DNA of 64,000 bases from Variovorax sp. OK212 (GTDB lineage: Bacteria > Pseudomonadota > Gammaproteobacteria > Burkholderiales > Burkholderiaceae_C). The stretch spans positions 310,001 to 374,000 of the forward strand of contig NZ_FOLP01000004.1 in NCBI RefSeq assembly GCF_900112425.1. Direction: 5' to 3'. Position 1 is the first letter of the stretch, and each line of letters starts with the position of its first letter. Of this stretch, positions 22,449 through 32,062 are shown in pieces. Both the position numbers and the translations under genes were made by a program. The notes beneath the pieces are model-generated. The model ran no database searches. It saw only the letters and a program-made list of their open reading frames with translations, and was not told the origin of the DNA.

Positions 22449-23935
22449 TGAAGCCAAACATACTGATCGGCATCGACATGGGGTCGAGCAGCCTGAAAGC
22501 CCTGGCCCTCGAGGCCGGGAGCGGCCGGGCCGTCGCCTTGTCACGAATGCCACTGCCGCACGACCGGCTGCCCGGGGGCGGGTGCGAAGTGGGCGCGGGG
22601 GCCATCCGCGCCGCCCTGACCCACGTGCTGCGCGACGTCGCCCACCAGCTCGGCGCCCGCGTGGCCGAGGTCCGCGCCATCGGCTGCACGGGCCACGGCG
22701 CGGGGCTCTACGCGCTCGATGCGCGCAACGAGCTCGTGGGCGGGAAGGCCATCGCCTCGACCGACCAGCGGGCCGACGCGCGGGCGCGCTCGCTGGGCCT
22801 GAGCCACGGCGACGCACTGTTCGCGGACGTCGGCTGCAGGCCGTGGCCGGGGCAGCCCACCGTGATCGCGGCCGAGCTGCTGGGCACCGACGCCGTGCAG
22901 CGCGGCGCGGTGCGCCGGCTGCTGTTCGCCAAGGACTACCTCGGCTTTCTGCTGACCGGCGAGATCGCCACCGACGCCAGCGACGCGAGCACCGCGGGGC
23001 TGGTGTCGATCGCATCGGGCACGTGGTCGCAGGCGGCCTTCGACGCCTCCGGCATCGCCGACCTGGGCCCGCGCGCCTTCGGCCCGCTGGTGCCGAGCGG
23101 CGAGGCGATCGGGCGGCTGCAGCCCGCGGAGGCCGCGCTGTGCGGATTGCCCGCGGGCATTCCGGTGGCAATGGGCGCGATCGACCTGCTGGCCTCGATG
23201 ACCGCCATCTGCGCCGAAGGGCGAGGGCGCGCCGTGTCGGTGTTCGGCACGTGGTGCGTGAACGCGGTGATCGGCCCGGTGCTCGAGCCCAAGCCCGGCG
23301 TGGCGGCGGTGGTGAATTTCGGCCGCGCGGACAAGCGGCTCTACATGGAGAACAGCCCGTCTTCGATGGCCAACATCGCGTGGCTGGCCGGCGTGCTCGG
23401 GCTGCCCGATGCGCGCGCCGTGGTCGACCTGGCGATGTCGGTGCCGCTGGGCGCCGGCGGCCTGCGCTTCCTGCCGTTCGTGAATGGCGGCGGTGGCGTC
23501 ACGGCGGGCTTCGTCGGCCTGAAGAGCCACCACACGCGCGGCGACATGGCGCGCGCGGTGGTCGACGCGGTGGCGGCATTGCATGCGCGCCACACGGCAC
23601 GGCTGGCCGCCTGCGGCCTGCCCGTGTCGGCCTCGACCGTGCTCGGCGGCGGCGCCAGCGACACGCGCCTCGTGCACCTGCTGGCCGGCCTGCTCGGCCG
23701 CCCGGTCGAGCGCTGTGCCGACGACGAGACCGGCGCGCGCGGCGCCGCGCTCTACGCGGCCATGTCGCAAGGCATCGACCACGCCGGACAAGGCAGCGCC
23801 TTGCTCGCGCCCTGCGACACGGTCGAACCCGACGCCGCGCAGGCGCGCGCCCATGCCGACTTCAACGCCGGCTTCAACGAACTGATCGACACCATGTCTC
23901 CTGTGTTTTCCCATCTGGCGGGGGGCGTGCAATGA
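22448..23935 (+). CDS. FGGY-family carbohydrate/polyol kinase
   Basis: This 495-residue kinase has the two-domain actin-like fold. The phosphate-1 loop IGIDMGSSSLK contains Asp10. The substrate-side motif is CTGHGAGLYALD (80-91), the probable catalytic base Asp245 lies in MGAIDLLA, and the adenosine loop is VLGGGASDTRLVHLLA. The GHGxGLYxLD pattern is closer to erythritol/polyol-type FGGY kinases than to GlpK or XylB, from memory. It overlaps the next gene as ATGA and is transcribed away from the ABC importer, so it should phosphorylate the imported compound. Confidence 0.87.
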   Translation: MKPNILIGIDMGSSSLKALALEAGSGRAVALSRMPLPHDRLPGGGCEVGAGAIRAALTHVLRDVAHQLGARVAEVRAIGCTGHGAGLYALDARNELVGGKAIASTDQRADARARSLGLSHGDALFADVGCRPWPGQPTVIAAELLGTDAVQRGAVRRLLFAKDYLGFLLTGEIATDASDASTAGLVSIASGTWSQAAFDASGIADLGPRAFGPLVPSGEAIGRLQPAEAALCGLPAGIPVAMGAIDLLASMTAICAEGRGRAVSVFGTWCVNAVIGPVLEPKPGVAAVVNFGRADKRLYMENSPSSMANIAWLAGVLGLPDARAVVDLAMSVPLGAGGLRFLPFVNGGGGVTAGFVGLKSHHTRGDMARAVVDAVAALHARHTARLAACGLPVSASTVLGGGASDTRLVHLLAGLLGRPVERCADDETGARGAALYAAMSQGIDHAGQGSALLAPCDTVEPDAAQARAHADFNAGFNELIDTMSPVFSHLAGGVQ

Positions 23936-25695
23936 GCGCCTGGCAACTGCCCTTCGTGCGGCCGGCTGCGTTGGCCGACCGCCATTTCTCCACCGTGATC
24001 GTCGGTGCCGGCATCAACGGCGTCGGCGTGTTCCGCGACCTGTCGCTGCAGCGCGTGGACTGCCTCATCGTCGACAAGGGCGACTTCAGCGCGGGCGCCA
24101 GCAGCGCGCCGTCGCGCATGATCCACGGCGGCCTGCGCTACCTGGAGAACGGCAGCTTCTCGCTGGTGGCCGAGGCCACGCGCGAGCGCAACCTGCTGCT
24201 GCGCAACGCGCCGCACCTGGTGCAGCCGCTGAAGACGGTGGTGCCGCTGTCGAGCTTCTTCGGCGGGCTGATGAGCAGCGCGCTCAAGTTCTTCGGCCGC
24301 ACGCCGCCGCAACGCACGCGCGGCCTGCTGGCCGTGGCCGCGGGCCTGCGGCTGTACGACCTGCTGGGCCGGCGCCAGCGCGTGATGCCCAACCACCGCA
24401 TCAGCCGCGTGCCGGCCGCCGACCGCGGCCTGTTCCGCGCCGCCGTGCGCTGGACCGCCACCTTCTTCGACGCGTGGATCAGCCACCCCGAGTGGCTCGT
24501 CCTCGAGCTCATCGGCGACGCCTGCCGCGACCAGCCGCGCTCGGCCGCGGCCAACTACTGCCGCGTGATGGGCTGCGCGGGCAACATCCTCACGCTGCGC
24601 GACGAGCTCACCGGCGCGCTGGTGCGCGTGACGGCCGACACCGTGGTGAACGCCAGCGGCGCGTGGCTGGACCGCAGCACGGCCGTGCTGGGCGGCGCGG
24701 GCTCGCGCGTGATGGGCACCAAGGGCTCGCACCTGGTGCTCGACCACCCCGCGCTGCGCGACGCGCTGGAAGGCCGCATGGCGTACTTCGAGGCGGTCGA
24801 CGGGCGCGTGTGCATCGTCTACCCCTTTCTCGACCGCGTGCTGGTGGGCTCCACCGACATTCCGGTGGACGACCCCGACCAGATCGGCACCGAGCCGGCC
24901 GAGGTCGACTACCTGCTCGAGGTGCTGGGCGAGGTGTTCCCGAACCTGTCGTTCGGCCGTGGCGACGTGGTCTACACCTACGTCGGCGTGCGCCCGCTCG
25001 CGCGCTCCGACGCCGACAAGCCGGGGCAGATCTCGCGCGACCATTCGGTGGTGCTCGATGCGCCGAACGCCACGCGCGACATTCCCATCGTGGGCCTGGT
25101 CGGCGGCAAGTGGACGACCTTCCGCGCGCTGGCCGAGGAAGCCACTGACGAGGTGCTGCGGCAACTGGGCCGCCCGCGCACCGCGTCGACCGAGTCGATC
25201 CCCATCGGCGGCGGCGCGGAGCTGCCGGCCGACGCGCAGGCGGTGGAGCGCTTCGTCGACCGCATGGTGGCGTCCTCGGGCGTGGACCGCGCGCGGGCGC
25301 ACACGCTGCTGCGCCGCTACGGCTCCAAGGCGATGCCGCTGGCGCAGCGCCTGGGTGCTTCGGGCGACGTGCCGCTGCGGCATGCGAGCGACTACTCGGC
25401 CGCCGAGCTGTCCTACCTGTGCCTGGAGACCGGCGTGGTGCACCTGGACGACCTCGTGATCCGCCGCACGCTGCTGGCGATCCGCGGCCTCGTCACCGAC
25501 GCCGCGCTCGCCGAGATGGCGGGCATCGCGGCCGAGGCGCTGGGCTGGGACGCGGCGCAGGCGCACAGGGAACTGCAGGCCTGTGCGAGCGCCTTGCGCG
25601 AGCGCCATGGCGTGCGCCTCTCGCCGGTGGCGGCCGATGCGCCCGCACCTTTCGATGCATCATTGACGACCCGCTCGGCCATCGGCCAGTCCTAA
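23932..25695 (+). CDS. GlpD-like FAD-dependent polyol-phosphate dehydrogenase
   Basis: This 587-residue flavoprotein of the DAO/GlpD family has dinucleotide motif VIVGAGINGVG (~21-31) and the GlpD loop SSAPSRMIHGGLRYLENGSFSLV. FAD contacts include VVNASGAWLD and VGGKWTTFRALAEEA, and a C-terminal helical DAO_C domain starts at about 400. GlpD oxidises glycerol 3-phosphate at the membrane; EryB-type relatives oxidise erythritol phosphate. Following the FGGY kinase, it probably oxidises the phosphorylated polyol to a ketose phosphate for the aldolase. It starts inside the kinase stop (ATGA). Confidence 0.87.
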   Translation: MSAWQLPFVRPAALADRHFSTVIVGAGINGVGVFRDLSLQRVDCLIVDKGDFSAGASSAPSRMIHGGLRYLENGSFSLVAEATRERNLLLRNAPHLVQPLKTVVPLSSFFGGLMSSALKFFGRTPPQRTRGLLAVAAGLRLYDLLGRRQRVMPNHRISRVPAADRGLFRAAVRWTATFFDAWISHPEWLVLELIGDACRDQPRSAAANYCRVMGCAGNILTLRDELTGALVRVTADTVVNASGAWLDRSTAVLGGAGSRVMGTKGSHLVLDHPALRDALEGRMAYFEAVDGRVCIVYPFLDRVLVGSTDIPVDDPDQIGTEPAEVDYLLEVLGEVFPNLSFGRGDVVYTYVGVRPLARSDADKPGQISRDHSVVLDAPNATRDIPIVGLVGGKWTTFRALAEEATDEVLRQLGRPRTASTESIPIGGGAELPADAQAVERFVDRMVASSGVDRARAHTLLRRYGSKAMPLAQRLGASGDVPLRHASDYSAAELSYLCLETGVVHLDDLVIRRTLLAIRGLVTDAALAEMAGIAAEALGWDAAQAHRELQACASALRERHGVRLSPVAADAPAPFDASLTTRSAIGQS

Positions 25696-25696
25696 A

Positions 25697-26452
25697 GTGA
25701 ACCCTCCGAACGATATTTCGACCGTGCTCGACCGGAGCTCCGAATCCCCCCTGTGGGCCCAGTTCCGCGACGCCCTGCGCCTGCAGATCCTGCAGGGCGC
25801 GTTGCCCATCGGCGCCAAGCTGCCGTCCGAGGCCGAACTCGGCGAGCAGTTCGGCATCTCGCGCATCGTGGTGCGCGAGGCGCTGGCCGACCTGGTGCGC
25901 AACAACCTCATCTACAAGATCAAGGGCCGCGGCGCCTTCGTGTCGGCGCGCGAGCGCGACGAAGATTTCGTCTCCACCGTGCTGGGCTTTTCCGACGAGA
26001 TGGAGCGCAAGGGCCGTTCGGTGCGCACGCAGATCCTCACGCAGGAGCTGCGCTTGCCCACCGAGCAGGAAGCCGCGTCGCTCGGCCTGACCGACGACAC
26101 CCAGGTGGTGGCGCTCAAGCGCCTGCGCAGCGTGGACGGCGAGCTGCGCCTGCTGGTGGAAACCGTGGTGCCCGCCGACCTCGCGCCGGGGCTGCACCGC
26201 ACGCGGCTGGACGACCGCTCGCTGTACGACGTGCTGCGCCGCCAGTACGGGCTGCGGCTGGTGCGCGCCGAGCGCTGGATCGATGCCGTGCTGCCCGACG
26301 CCGACACCTGCCAGCTGCTCAACCTGCCGCACCCCGAGCCGCTGCTGCGCATCGAGTCGATCGCCTACGGTGCCAATGGCCGGCCGCTGGAGCACTACCG
26401 CGCGCTGCACCGCTGCAAGACCAGCCGCCTGCACGTGCAGACGACGACCTGA
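25697..26452 (+). CDS. GntR-family regulator with UTRA effector domain
   Basis: This 251-residue protein uses a GTG start one base after the flavoprotein stop. The N-terminal winged helix (about 17-85) reads ALPIGAKLPSEAELGEQFGISRIVVREALADLV. The UTRA ligand-binding domain (~95-245) includes LRSVDGELRLLVETVVPADLAPGL and the closing LLRIESIAYGANGRPLEHYRALHR. HutC-subfamily members sense sugar phosphates or other metabolites and repress their operon. It is the natural regulator of both arms of the island. Three TGAAGCAAC-like 9-mers follow the stop codon. Confidence 0.9.
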   Translation: MNPPNDISTVLDRSSESPLWAQFRDALRLQILQGALPIGAKLPSEAELGEQFGISRIVVREALADLVRNNLIYKIKGRGAFVSARERDEDFVSTVLGFSDEMERKGRSVRTQILTQELRLPTEQEAASLGLTDDTQVVALKRLRSVDGELRLLVETVVPADLAPGLHRTRLDDRSLYDVLRRQYGLRLVRAERWIDAVLPDADTCQLLNLPHPEPLLRIESIAYGANGRPLEHYRALHRCKTSRLHVQTTT

Positions 26453-26480
26453 AGCAACTGAAGCAACTGAAGCAGTTGAA
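26450..26480. repeat. Short direct repeat after the GntR gene
   Basis: Three consecutive copies of a TGAAGCAAC/TGAAGCAGT 9-mer begin in the stop codon region. They are followed by a weak hairpin GCCTGA-aggc-TCAGGC (26482-26497) with TTT after it, which overlaps the 3' end of the convergent DMT gene. Probably slippage; the hairpin might end one or both transcripts. Confidence 0.5.
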
Positions 26481-26491
26481 GGCCTGAAGGC

Positions 26492-27382
26492 TCAGGCTTT
26501 CGCCGCGGCGCGCGAAGGCCACAGCACCGAGGCGATGGCGACCACCATCAGCGCCACCGCCACGCCGTCCTGCCAGTGCACGACCTCGCCGAGCCACACG
26601 GCGCCGCTGAACACGCCGAGCACGGGGATGAACATCACGCTCAGCGTCGAGGCGATCGGCGGCAGGCCGCGCGCCAGGTAGAACCACGCGGCGTGCGCGA
26701 AGCCGAAGATCAGCACCGCGTTGTAGCCGATCGATCCCCATGTCACGCGGTTCGGCCAGTAGAGCTGGTCGCGCTCGAACAGCAGCGACAGCACCGTCAT
26801 CACCACGGCCGTGAGCGCCGTCATCCAGAACGACAGCGCGAGCGTGGGCAGCCCGATGCGCGTGTGGCGCAGCAGCTGCGTGCCCAGCGCCCAGGTGGCG
26901 GCCGCCACCAGCGCGAGCGCCACGTAGCCCGGGCGGCCCGCGAAGTCGGTGAGCTCGTGCCACAGCAGCAGCCCCACGCCGAGCGCGCAGGCCCCCACGC
27001 CCAGCCACGCGCGCCGCGTGAGCGCGGCCGAGAACAGCAGCGCGCCGATGACCGCGGAGAACACCGGCATCGTGTAGCCCAGGATCGCCGCGCGCCCGCC
27101 CGACAGCGCCTTCACCGCCAGGATGATGCAGGCGTGCCACACGAACATGTTGGTGGCGCCCAGCCACATCAGCTCGGGCCACGCGCTGCGCGGCACGCGA
27201 AACGGCACCTTGAGCCACACCAGCGCAAGCGCCAGCACCGGAAGGCCCAGCCAGATCGAGATCGCGCGGAATCCGAGCGGCGGGTAGTCGGCCACGCCGA
27301 GCTTCATCACGGGCCAGTTGAAGCCCCAGACGAGCGTGAGAAGCACGAGGATGGTGAACTGTCGCGGGGTGAAGGAAGGCAT
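26492..27382 (-). CDS. DMT-superfamily (EamA) transporter
   Basis: This 296-residue, 10-helix inner-membrane protein is built from two EamA repeats. The first repeat has LTLVWGFNWPVMKLGV and PPLGFRAISIWLGLP; the second has VTWGSIGYNAVLIFGFAHAAWFYLARGLPPIASTL and SVMFIPVLGVFSGAVWLGE. This matches the RhaT/EamA metabolite exporter group, cargo unknown. The ATG at 27382 is preferred to one 42 bp further upstream because EamA proteins start just before TM1. It converges with the GntR gene. Confidence 0.88.
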   Translation of the reverse strand: MPSFTPRQFTILVLLTLVWGFNWPVMKLGVADYPPLGFRAISIWLGLPVLALALVWLKVPFRVPRSAWPELMWLGATNMFVWHACIILAVKALSGGRAAILGYTMPVFSAVIGALLFSAALTRRAWLGVGACALGVGLLLWHELTDFAGRPGYVALALVAAATWALGTQLLRHTRIGLPTLALSFWMTALTAVVMTVLSLLFERDQLYWPNRVTWGSIGYNAVLIFGFAHAAWFYLARGLPPIASTLSVMFIPVLGVFSGAVWLGEVVHWQDGVAVALMVVAIASVLWPSRAAAKA

Positions 27383-27472
27383 GGGCCGCGATTGTGGCGC
27401 GGCCCGCGCATTCGTGCCGGCCATGCGCCGGGCGTGCGTTGACGCCCTCTACAAGGAAACTGCTTCGGAACC

Positions 27473-27487
27473 TAGAATCACCTGATG
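27473..27487 (+). promoter_or_regulatory. -10 box placed for leaderless transcription of the PIN module
   Basis: TAGAAT (27473-27478, five of six consensus bases) lies six bases before the ATG at 27485. Transcription would thus start at or next to the A of the start codon. No ribosome binding site is visible upstream, and no -35 sits at 16-18 bp. A TTGACG at 27439-27444 is too far. Leaderless expression is an inference. Confidence 0.35.
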
Positions 27488-28255
27488 GAAGCGCAAGAGT
27501 TGCTGATTGCTTTGCACGACGAGTCGGCCGGATACGAAATCTCGCCCGACCGTGTGCCGCTGTCCGTGCTTCGTACGTTCGCAAGGGACGTGGATGAGTT
27601 TCTCCGCGGCGACAGCAACGACGTCGACACCAGTGCGCTCGATGTCTCCGTCGAAAAGGGCTCGCTCGCCATTCGTACGGCGCCTACGGCCAATCCGGTC
27701 TTGTTGAACGACTTGCGAAAGCTGGCCAGCAATCAGGAGATGGACGGTGTCGGTCTGAAGCGGCGCGCGGTGATCGAGCGTTGGCAGAAGAGTGCGCGCG
27801 GTGGCCGCCGATGGCGGGTGAGCATCGGGGCCGATTTCCTGCCCGCCGCCATTGTGATCAGTGCCGAATCCGACTTCAGGGCCGACGATGCGGACCAGTG
27901 GGTGCGCGTCGAGCGCTATGTGCGTGGCGAGATCGAGGACATGGGCGGGCACACGAAACCGAACGCGCATATTCGCCTGCCGGACGGAAAAGTGCTGCTG
28001 GTCGACGCCGCCCGCGAAATGCTCCGGGATGAAAAGGCCAATCGCCTCTACAAGCCCGCGATGATTCGGATCGTTGCCGAATACAACGTCATGACGCGCG
28101 AGTACCGAGGCGCCAGGCTGCTGGAGTTCGTCGAGCACGAAAGCCAGTTCAACGAAAAGGACCTCGACCGCCTGACCCAACGAGGCGCCAAGGCCTGGCG
28201 CGATGTGCCCGATGCGGGGGCGTGGGTCGACGAGCTCCGGGGAAGCAAGGAGTGA
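27485..28255 (+). CDS. Unknown 256-residue protein paired with a PIN-domain nuclease
   Basis: I do not recognise this soluble, strongly charged 256-residue protein. It has no signal peptide or membrane segment. The N-terminal ~75 residues look alpha/beta (VLRTFARDVDEFLRG, then DTSALDVSVEKGSLAIRT). The middle contains a basic patch (RWQKSARGGRRWRVSIG) and a strand-rich part. The C-terminus (RLTQRGAKAWRDVPDAGAWVDELRG) is helical and resembles the partner-binding tails of antitoxins. Its stop overlaps the PIN gene start as GTGA, so it sits where an antitoxin would, but it is far longer than ordinary antitoxins. Codon use is less G+C-biased than the neighbours (35/60 G+C in 28021-28080 by hand). 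Confidence 0.8.
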   Translation: MEAQELLIALHDESAGYEISPDRVPLSVLRTFARDVDEFLRGDSNDVDTSALDVSVEKGSLAIRTAPTANPVLLNDLRKLASNQEMDGVGLKRRAVIERWQKSARGGRRWRVSIGADFLPAAIVISAESDFRADDADQWVRVERYVRGEIEDMGGHTKPNAHIRLPDGKVLLVDAAREMLRDEKANRLYKPAMIRIVAEYNVMTREYRGARLLEFVEHESQFNEKDLDRLTQRGAKAWRDVPDAGAWVDELRGSKE

Positions 28256-28740
28256 GCGCGATCCTGCTCGACACGAGCTATCTGATCTCGCTGGCCGACC
28301 CCGCGCGCGCCCATCATCAAGCCGCAGTCAGCTATCTGCGAGAAGCCTTGAAGCGCGGCGTGCCGTTGTATCTTTCGGCGATTGCGGCGTCGGAGTTCCA
28401 GGTCAAGCAGGCCGTGACCGACTTGCCCTTGCGCAACTTCGAGGTGCTGCCTTTCAACATCGACCACGCCATGACAGCGGGACTGCTCATGCGCGATCTC
28501 AAGCGGGATGGAGGCGATGACCGCAGTGCAGTCAAGGACGACATCAAGCTGATCGCCCAGGCAATCTGCGAGTCGTTGACGCACATCCTCACGGAAGACG
28601 CTCAAACGCTGGTGAAGTACCTGCGCCGACTGAACGAGGCCGGCACCAGCGCCGTGCAGCCGATCCTGCTGGCCGACGGCTTCGATTCGGCGTGGTTCGA
28701 CAACGGCCAGCGAGGACTGCTTGGCGATCTGAGCGAGTGA
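28252..28740 (+). CDS. PIN-domain ribonuclease-like protein
   Basis: This 162-residue protein begins at a GTG overlapping the upstream stop. The PIN fold is visible from the spaced acidic residues: Asp7 in ILLDTSYLI, Glu48 in SAIAASEFQVKQ, Asp96/Asp97 in VKDDIKLIAQAI, and Asp116 in HILTEDAQTL. Together these give the metal-binding set of VapC-like nucleases. The C-terminal ~45 residues (after about 118) extend beyond the minimal PIN domain. With the 256-residue partner it forms a self-contained two-gene unit between a DMT gene and uvrA. It is likely an endoribonuclease, but target and toxicity are unknown. Confidence 0.8.
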   Translation: MSAILLDTSYLISLADPARAHHQAAVSYLREALKRGVPLYLSAIAASEFQVKQAVTDLPLRNFEVLPFNIDHAMTAGLLMRDLKRDGGDDRSAVKDDIKLIAQAICESLTHILTEDAQTLVKYLRRLNEAGTSAVQPILLADGFDSAWFDNGQRGLLGDLSE

Positions 28741-28764
28741 CCATGGCCGGGCCATGTCGCTCGG

Positions 28765-31700
28765 TCAGTTCGGCAGCAATCGCTTCAGGTACCGCCCCGT
28801 GTGGCTCGCCTCGTTCGCCGCGATGTCTTCCGGCGTGCCTTCGCCCACCACCGTGCCGCCGCCCGCGCCGCCTTCGGGGCCCATGTCGATGAGCCAGTCG
28901 GCGGTCTTGATGACGTCCAGGTTGTGCTCGATCACGACGATGGTGTTGCCCGCGTCGCGCAGCTGGTGCAGCACCTTCAGCAGCAGCTCGATGTCGGCAA
29001 AGTGCAGGCCGGTGGTCGGCTCGTCGAGGATGTACAGCGTGCGGCCGGTGTCGCGCTTGCTGAGCTCCAGCGCGAGCTTCACGCGCTGCGCTTCGCCGCC
29101 CGACAGCGTGGTGGCCGACTGGCCGAGCTTGATGTAGCTCAGGCCCACGTCGAGCAGCGTGCGCAGCTTGCGCTCGATGGTCGGCACGGCCTTCAGGAAC
29201 TCGTGCGCGGTCTCGACCGTCATCTCCAGGATCTGCGCAATGTTCTTGCCCTTGTAGAGCACCTCGAGCGTCTCGCGGTTGTAGCGCTGGCCGTGGCAGA
29301 CCTCGCAGGGCACGTACACGTCGGGCAGGAAGTGCATCTCGACCTTCACCACGCCGTCGCCCTGGCAGGCCTCGCAGCGCCCGCCGGCCACGTTGAAGCT
29401 GAACCGCCCCGGCCCGTAGCCGCGCTCGCGCGCGGTGTTGGTCTCGGCCATCAGCTCGCGGATGGGCGTGAACAGGCCGGTGTAGGTGGCCGGGTTGCTG
29501 CGCGGCGTGCGGCCGATGGGGCTCTGGTCGACGTTGATGACCTTGTCGAAGTACTCGATGCCTTCCACCGACTCGTGCGCGGCCGGCTCGTCGTGCGCGC
29601 GGTACAGCGTGCGCGCCACGGCGGTGTAGAGGGTGTCGTTCACCAGCGTCGACTTGCCCGAGCCCGACACGCCGGTCACGCAGGTCAGCAGGCCGACCGG
29701 GAAGGCCACGCTCACGTTCTTCAGGTTGTTGCCGGTGGCACCGACCACGCGGATCTCCTGCAGGTCGGTCTGCGTGGCCAGGTGCGCGGCCTCGCGCGCG
29801 GCACGGCGTTCGGCGGCGGGGCTCGGCGGGAAGCGCGAGGCCTTCTTGCCTTCGTTGAACGCGGGCTTGCTCACCACCGGCAGCCATGCGGTGCGCCGCC
29901 TGGGCACTTCGATCTTGCGCGTGCCGGAAAGGTACTGGCCGGTGAGCGAGTCGGGGTTGGCCGACACCTCGGCGTAGGTGCCCTGCGCCATCACGCGCCC
30001 GCCGTGCACGCCGGCGCCGGGGCCCATGTCGATCACATGGTCGGCGGCGTGGATCATGTCCTCGTCGTGCTCGACCACGATCACGCTGTTGCCGATGTCG
30101 CGCAGGTGTTTCAGCGTGCCGATCAGGCGGTCGTTGTCGCGCTGGTGCAGGCCGATGCTGGGCTCGTCGAGCACGTACATCACGCCCGTGAGGCCCGAGC
30201 CGATCTGCGAGGCCAGGCGGATGCGCTGCGCCTCGCCGCCCGACAGCGTCTCGGCGCTGCGGTCCAGGCTCAGGTAGTTCAGGCCCACGTCGTTCAGGAA
30301 TTTCAGGCGCAGGCCGATCTCGCGCACCACCTTGTCGGCGATGTCGGCCTTGGCGCCGCGCAGCTGGAGTTTCTGGAACCAGGCCAGCGAGTCGCGCAGC
30401 GTGAGGTGGCTCAACTCGAAGATGGCCATGCGCGGCGGTTCGCTGCCGTCGACGGGGCGGCTCGACTCGTCGACCAGGAACACGTTGCGCGCCTCGGGCC
30501 GCAGCCGCGAGCCGCCGCAGTCGGGGCAGGGCTGCAGGTTGCGAAAGCGCGCGAGGTCTTCGCGCACCATGACCGAGTCGGTCTCGCGGTAGCGCCGCGC
30601 CATGTTCGGGATGATTCCCTCGAAGGGGTGCTTCTTCGTGAGCTTCTTGCCCGCGAAGTTGCCCGACTCCATGACGTAGTTGAACTTGATCTCTTCCGCG
30701 GCCGAGCCGTTCAGCAGCACCTGCTGCACCGAGGCCGGCAGCGATTCGAAGGGCGCGTCGACGTCGAACTTGTAGTGCTTCGCGACGCTCTCGATCATGC
30801 TGAAGTAGTAGCCGTTGCGGCGGTCCCAGCCCTTGATGGCGCCGCTGGCCAGCGACAGCGACGGAAACGCCACCACGCGCGCCGGGTCGAACACCTCGCG
30901 GTGGCCGAGGCCGTCGCAGCTGGGGCAGGCGCCCACGGGCGAGTTGAACGAGAACAGGCGCGGCTCGAGCTCCGACAGCGAGTAGTGGCAGATCGGGCAG
31001 GAGAACTTGGCGTTGAACAGGTGTTCCTTGTCCGGAGCGCCCGCAGCGCCATCGGCGCTGCCCTCCGGCTTCGTGCCGAGTTCGAGCGCAATGGCGCGGC
31101 CCTCGGCCAGGCGCAGCGCGGCCTCGAAGCTCTCGGCCAGGCGCTGCTGCATGTCGGCGCGCGCGCGCAGGCGGTCGATGACCACGTCGATGTCGTGCTT
31201 CTCGGTCTTCTTGAGCTTGGGCAGGTCGTTGTATTCGTAGGTCTGCCCGTCGACGCGAAAGCGCACGTAGCCGGCGGCCTGCATCTCGGCGAAGAGCTCG
31301 AGGAACTCGCCCTTCTTCTCGCGCGCCACCGGCGCCAGGATCATCAGGCGCGGCTCGCCGGGCAGCGCCAGCGTGGCGTCGACCATCTGCGAGACCGTCT
31401 GCGCCTGCAGCGGCAGGTGGTGCTCGGGGCAGTAGGGCGTGCCGGCGCGCGCGTACAGCAGGCGCAGGTAGTCGTGGATCTCGGTCACCGTGCCCACGGT
31501 GGAGCGCGGGTTGTGGCTGGTGGCCTTCTGCTCGATGCTGATGGCGGGCGACAGGCCCTCGATCACGTCGACGTCGGGCTTGTCCATGAGCTGCAGGAAC
31601 TGCCGCGCATAGGCCGACAGGCTTTCCACGTAGCGGCGCTGCCCCTCGGCATACAGCGTGTCGAAGGCCAGGCTCGACTTGCCCGAGCCCGACAGGCCGG

Positions 31701-31911
31701 TGATCACCACCAGCTTGTTGCGCGGAATGTCGAGGTCGACGTTCTTCAGGTTGTGGGTGCGCGCACCGCGGATGCTGATGCGCTGCTGCGCCAGCACCGC
31801 GCCGAGGTAGGCGTCGCGTTCGCGGTCCGCCTGGTCCTCGCGGGCTGCTGCAGCGGCTTTTTCAATGGATTTTGAATTCAAGGGGGCGATCGTCCGAGGG
31901 CAACCGGACAT
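28765..31911 (-). CDS. uvrA: Excinuclease ABC subunit A
   Basis: This 1048-residue UvrA is the damage-recognition subunit of nucleotide excision repair. It carries two ABC ATPase modules: Walker [10 protein letters not shown] near the N-terminus and GVSGSGKST in the second half, with signatures LSGGEAQRI and LSGGEAQRV. Two zinc modules are present, CPIC...CPSC and CEAC...CEVC. It is about 100 residues longer than E. coli UvrA, partly from a ~45-residue Lys/Arg/Ala-rich N-terminal extension before [13 protein letters not shown]. An alternative internal start cannot be excluded. It diverges from ssb, a common arrangement. Confidence 0.96.
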   Translation of the reverse strand: MSGCPRTIAPLNSKSIEKAAAAAREDQADRERDAYLGAVLAQQRISIRGARTHNLKNVDLDIPRNKLVVITGLSGSGKSSLAFDTLYAEGQRRYVESLSAYARQFLQLMDKPDVDVIEGLSPAISIEQKATSHNPRSTVGTVTEIHDYLRLLYARAGTPYCPEHHLPLQAQTVSQMVDATLALPGEPRLMILAPVAREKKGEFLELFAEMQAAGYVRFRVDGQTYEYNDLPKLKKTEKHDIDVVIDRLRARADMQQRLAESFEAALRLAEGRAIALELGTKPEGSADGAAGAPDKEHLFNAKFSCPICHYSLSELEPRLFSFNSPVGACPSCDGLGHREVFDPARVVAFPSLSLASGAIKGWDRRNGYYFSMIESVAKHYKFDVDAPFESLPASVQQVLLNGSAAEEIKFNYVMESGNFAGKKLTKKHPFEGIIPNMARRYRETDSVMVREDLARFRNLQPCPDCGGSRLRPEARNVFLVDESSRPVDGSEPPRMAIFELSHLTLRDSLAWFQKLQLRGAKADIADKVVREIGLRLKFLNDVGLNYLSLDRSAETLSGGEAQRIRLASQIGSGLTGVMYVLDEPSIGLHQRDNDRLIGTLKHLRDIGNSVIVVEHDEDMIHAADHVIDMGPGAGVHGGRVMAQGTYAEVSANPDSLTGQYLSGTRKIEVPRRRTAWLPVVSKPAFNEGKKASRFPPSPAAERRAAREAAHLATQTDLQEIRVVGATGNNLKNVSVAFPVGLLTCVTGVSGSGKSTLVNDTLYTAVARTLYRAHDEPAAHESVEGIEYFDKVINVDQSPIGRTPRSNPATYTGLFTPIRELMAETNTARERGYGPGRFSFNVAGGRCEACQGDGVVKVEMHFLPDVYVPCEVCHGQRYNRETLEVLYKGKNIAQILEMTVETAHEFLKAVPTIERKLRTLLDVGLSYIKLGQSATTLSGGEAQRVKLALELSKRDTGRTLYILDEPTTGLHFADIELLLKVLHQLRDAGNTIVVIEHNLDVIKTADWLIDMGPEGGAGGGTVVGEGTPEDIAANEASHTGRYLKRLLPN

Positions 31912-32062
31912 GATAGTCCGCGGCGAATTTCCTGGCGAGGGGGACGGAACCACCGGACGGCATGGCGACGTCGCCGGGCGGCTCGGCCGGAGGGGCGGCA
32001 TCGGGCACAATCGAGGGTTCGTTTCAACCTCCTCCTTCATCTACTTATCAGGGGCAGTGCAT

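Noticed and set aside
26482..26500. Terminator between the GntR and DMT genes
   Set aside because: The stem is only six base pairs with three T after it, and it overlaps the DMT stop codon. Too weak to call; mentioned only with the neighbouring repeat.
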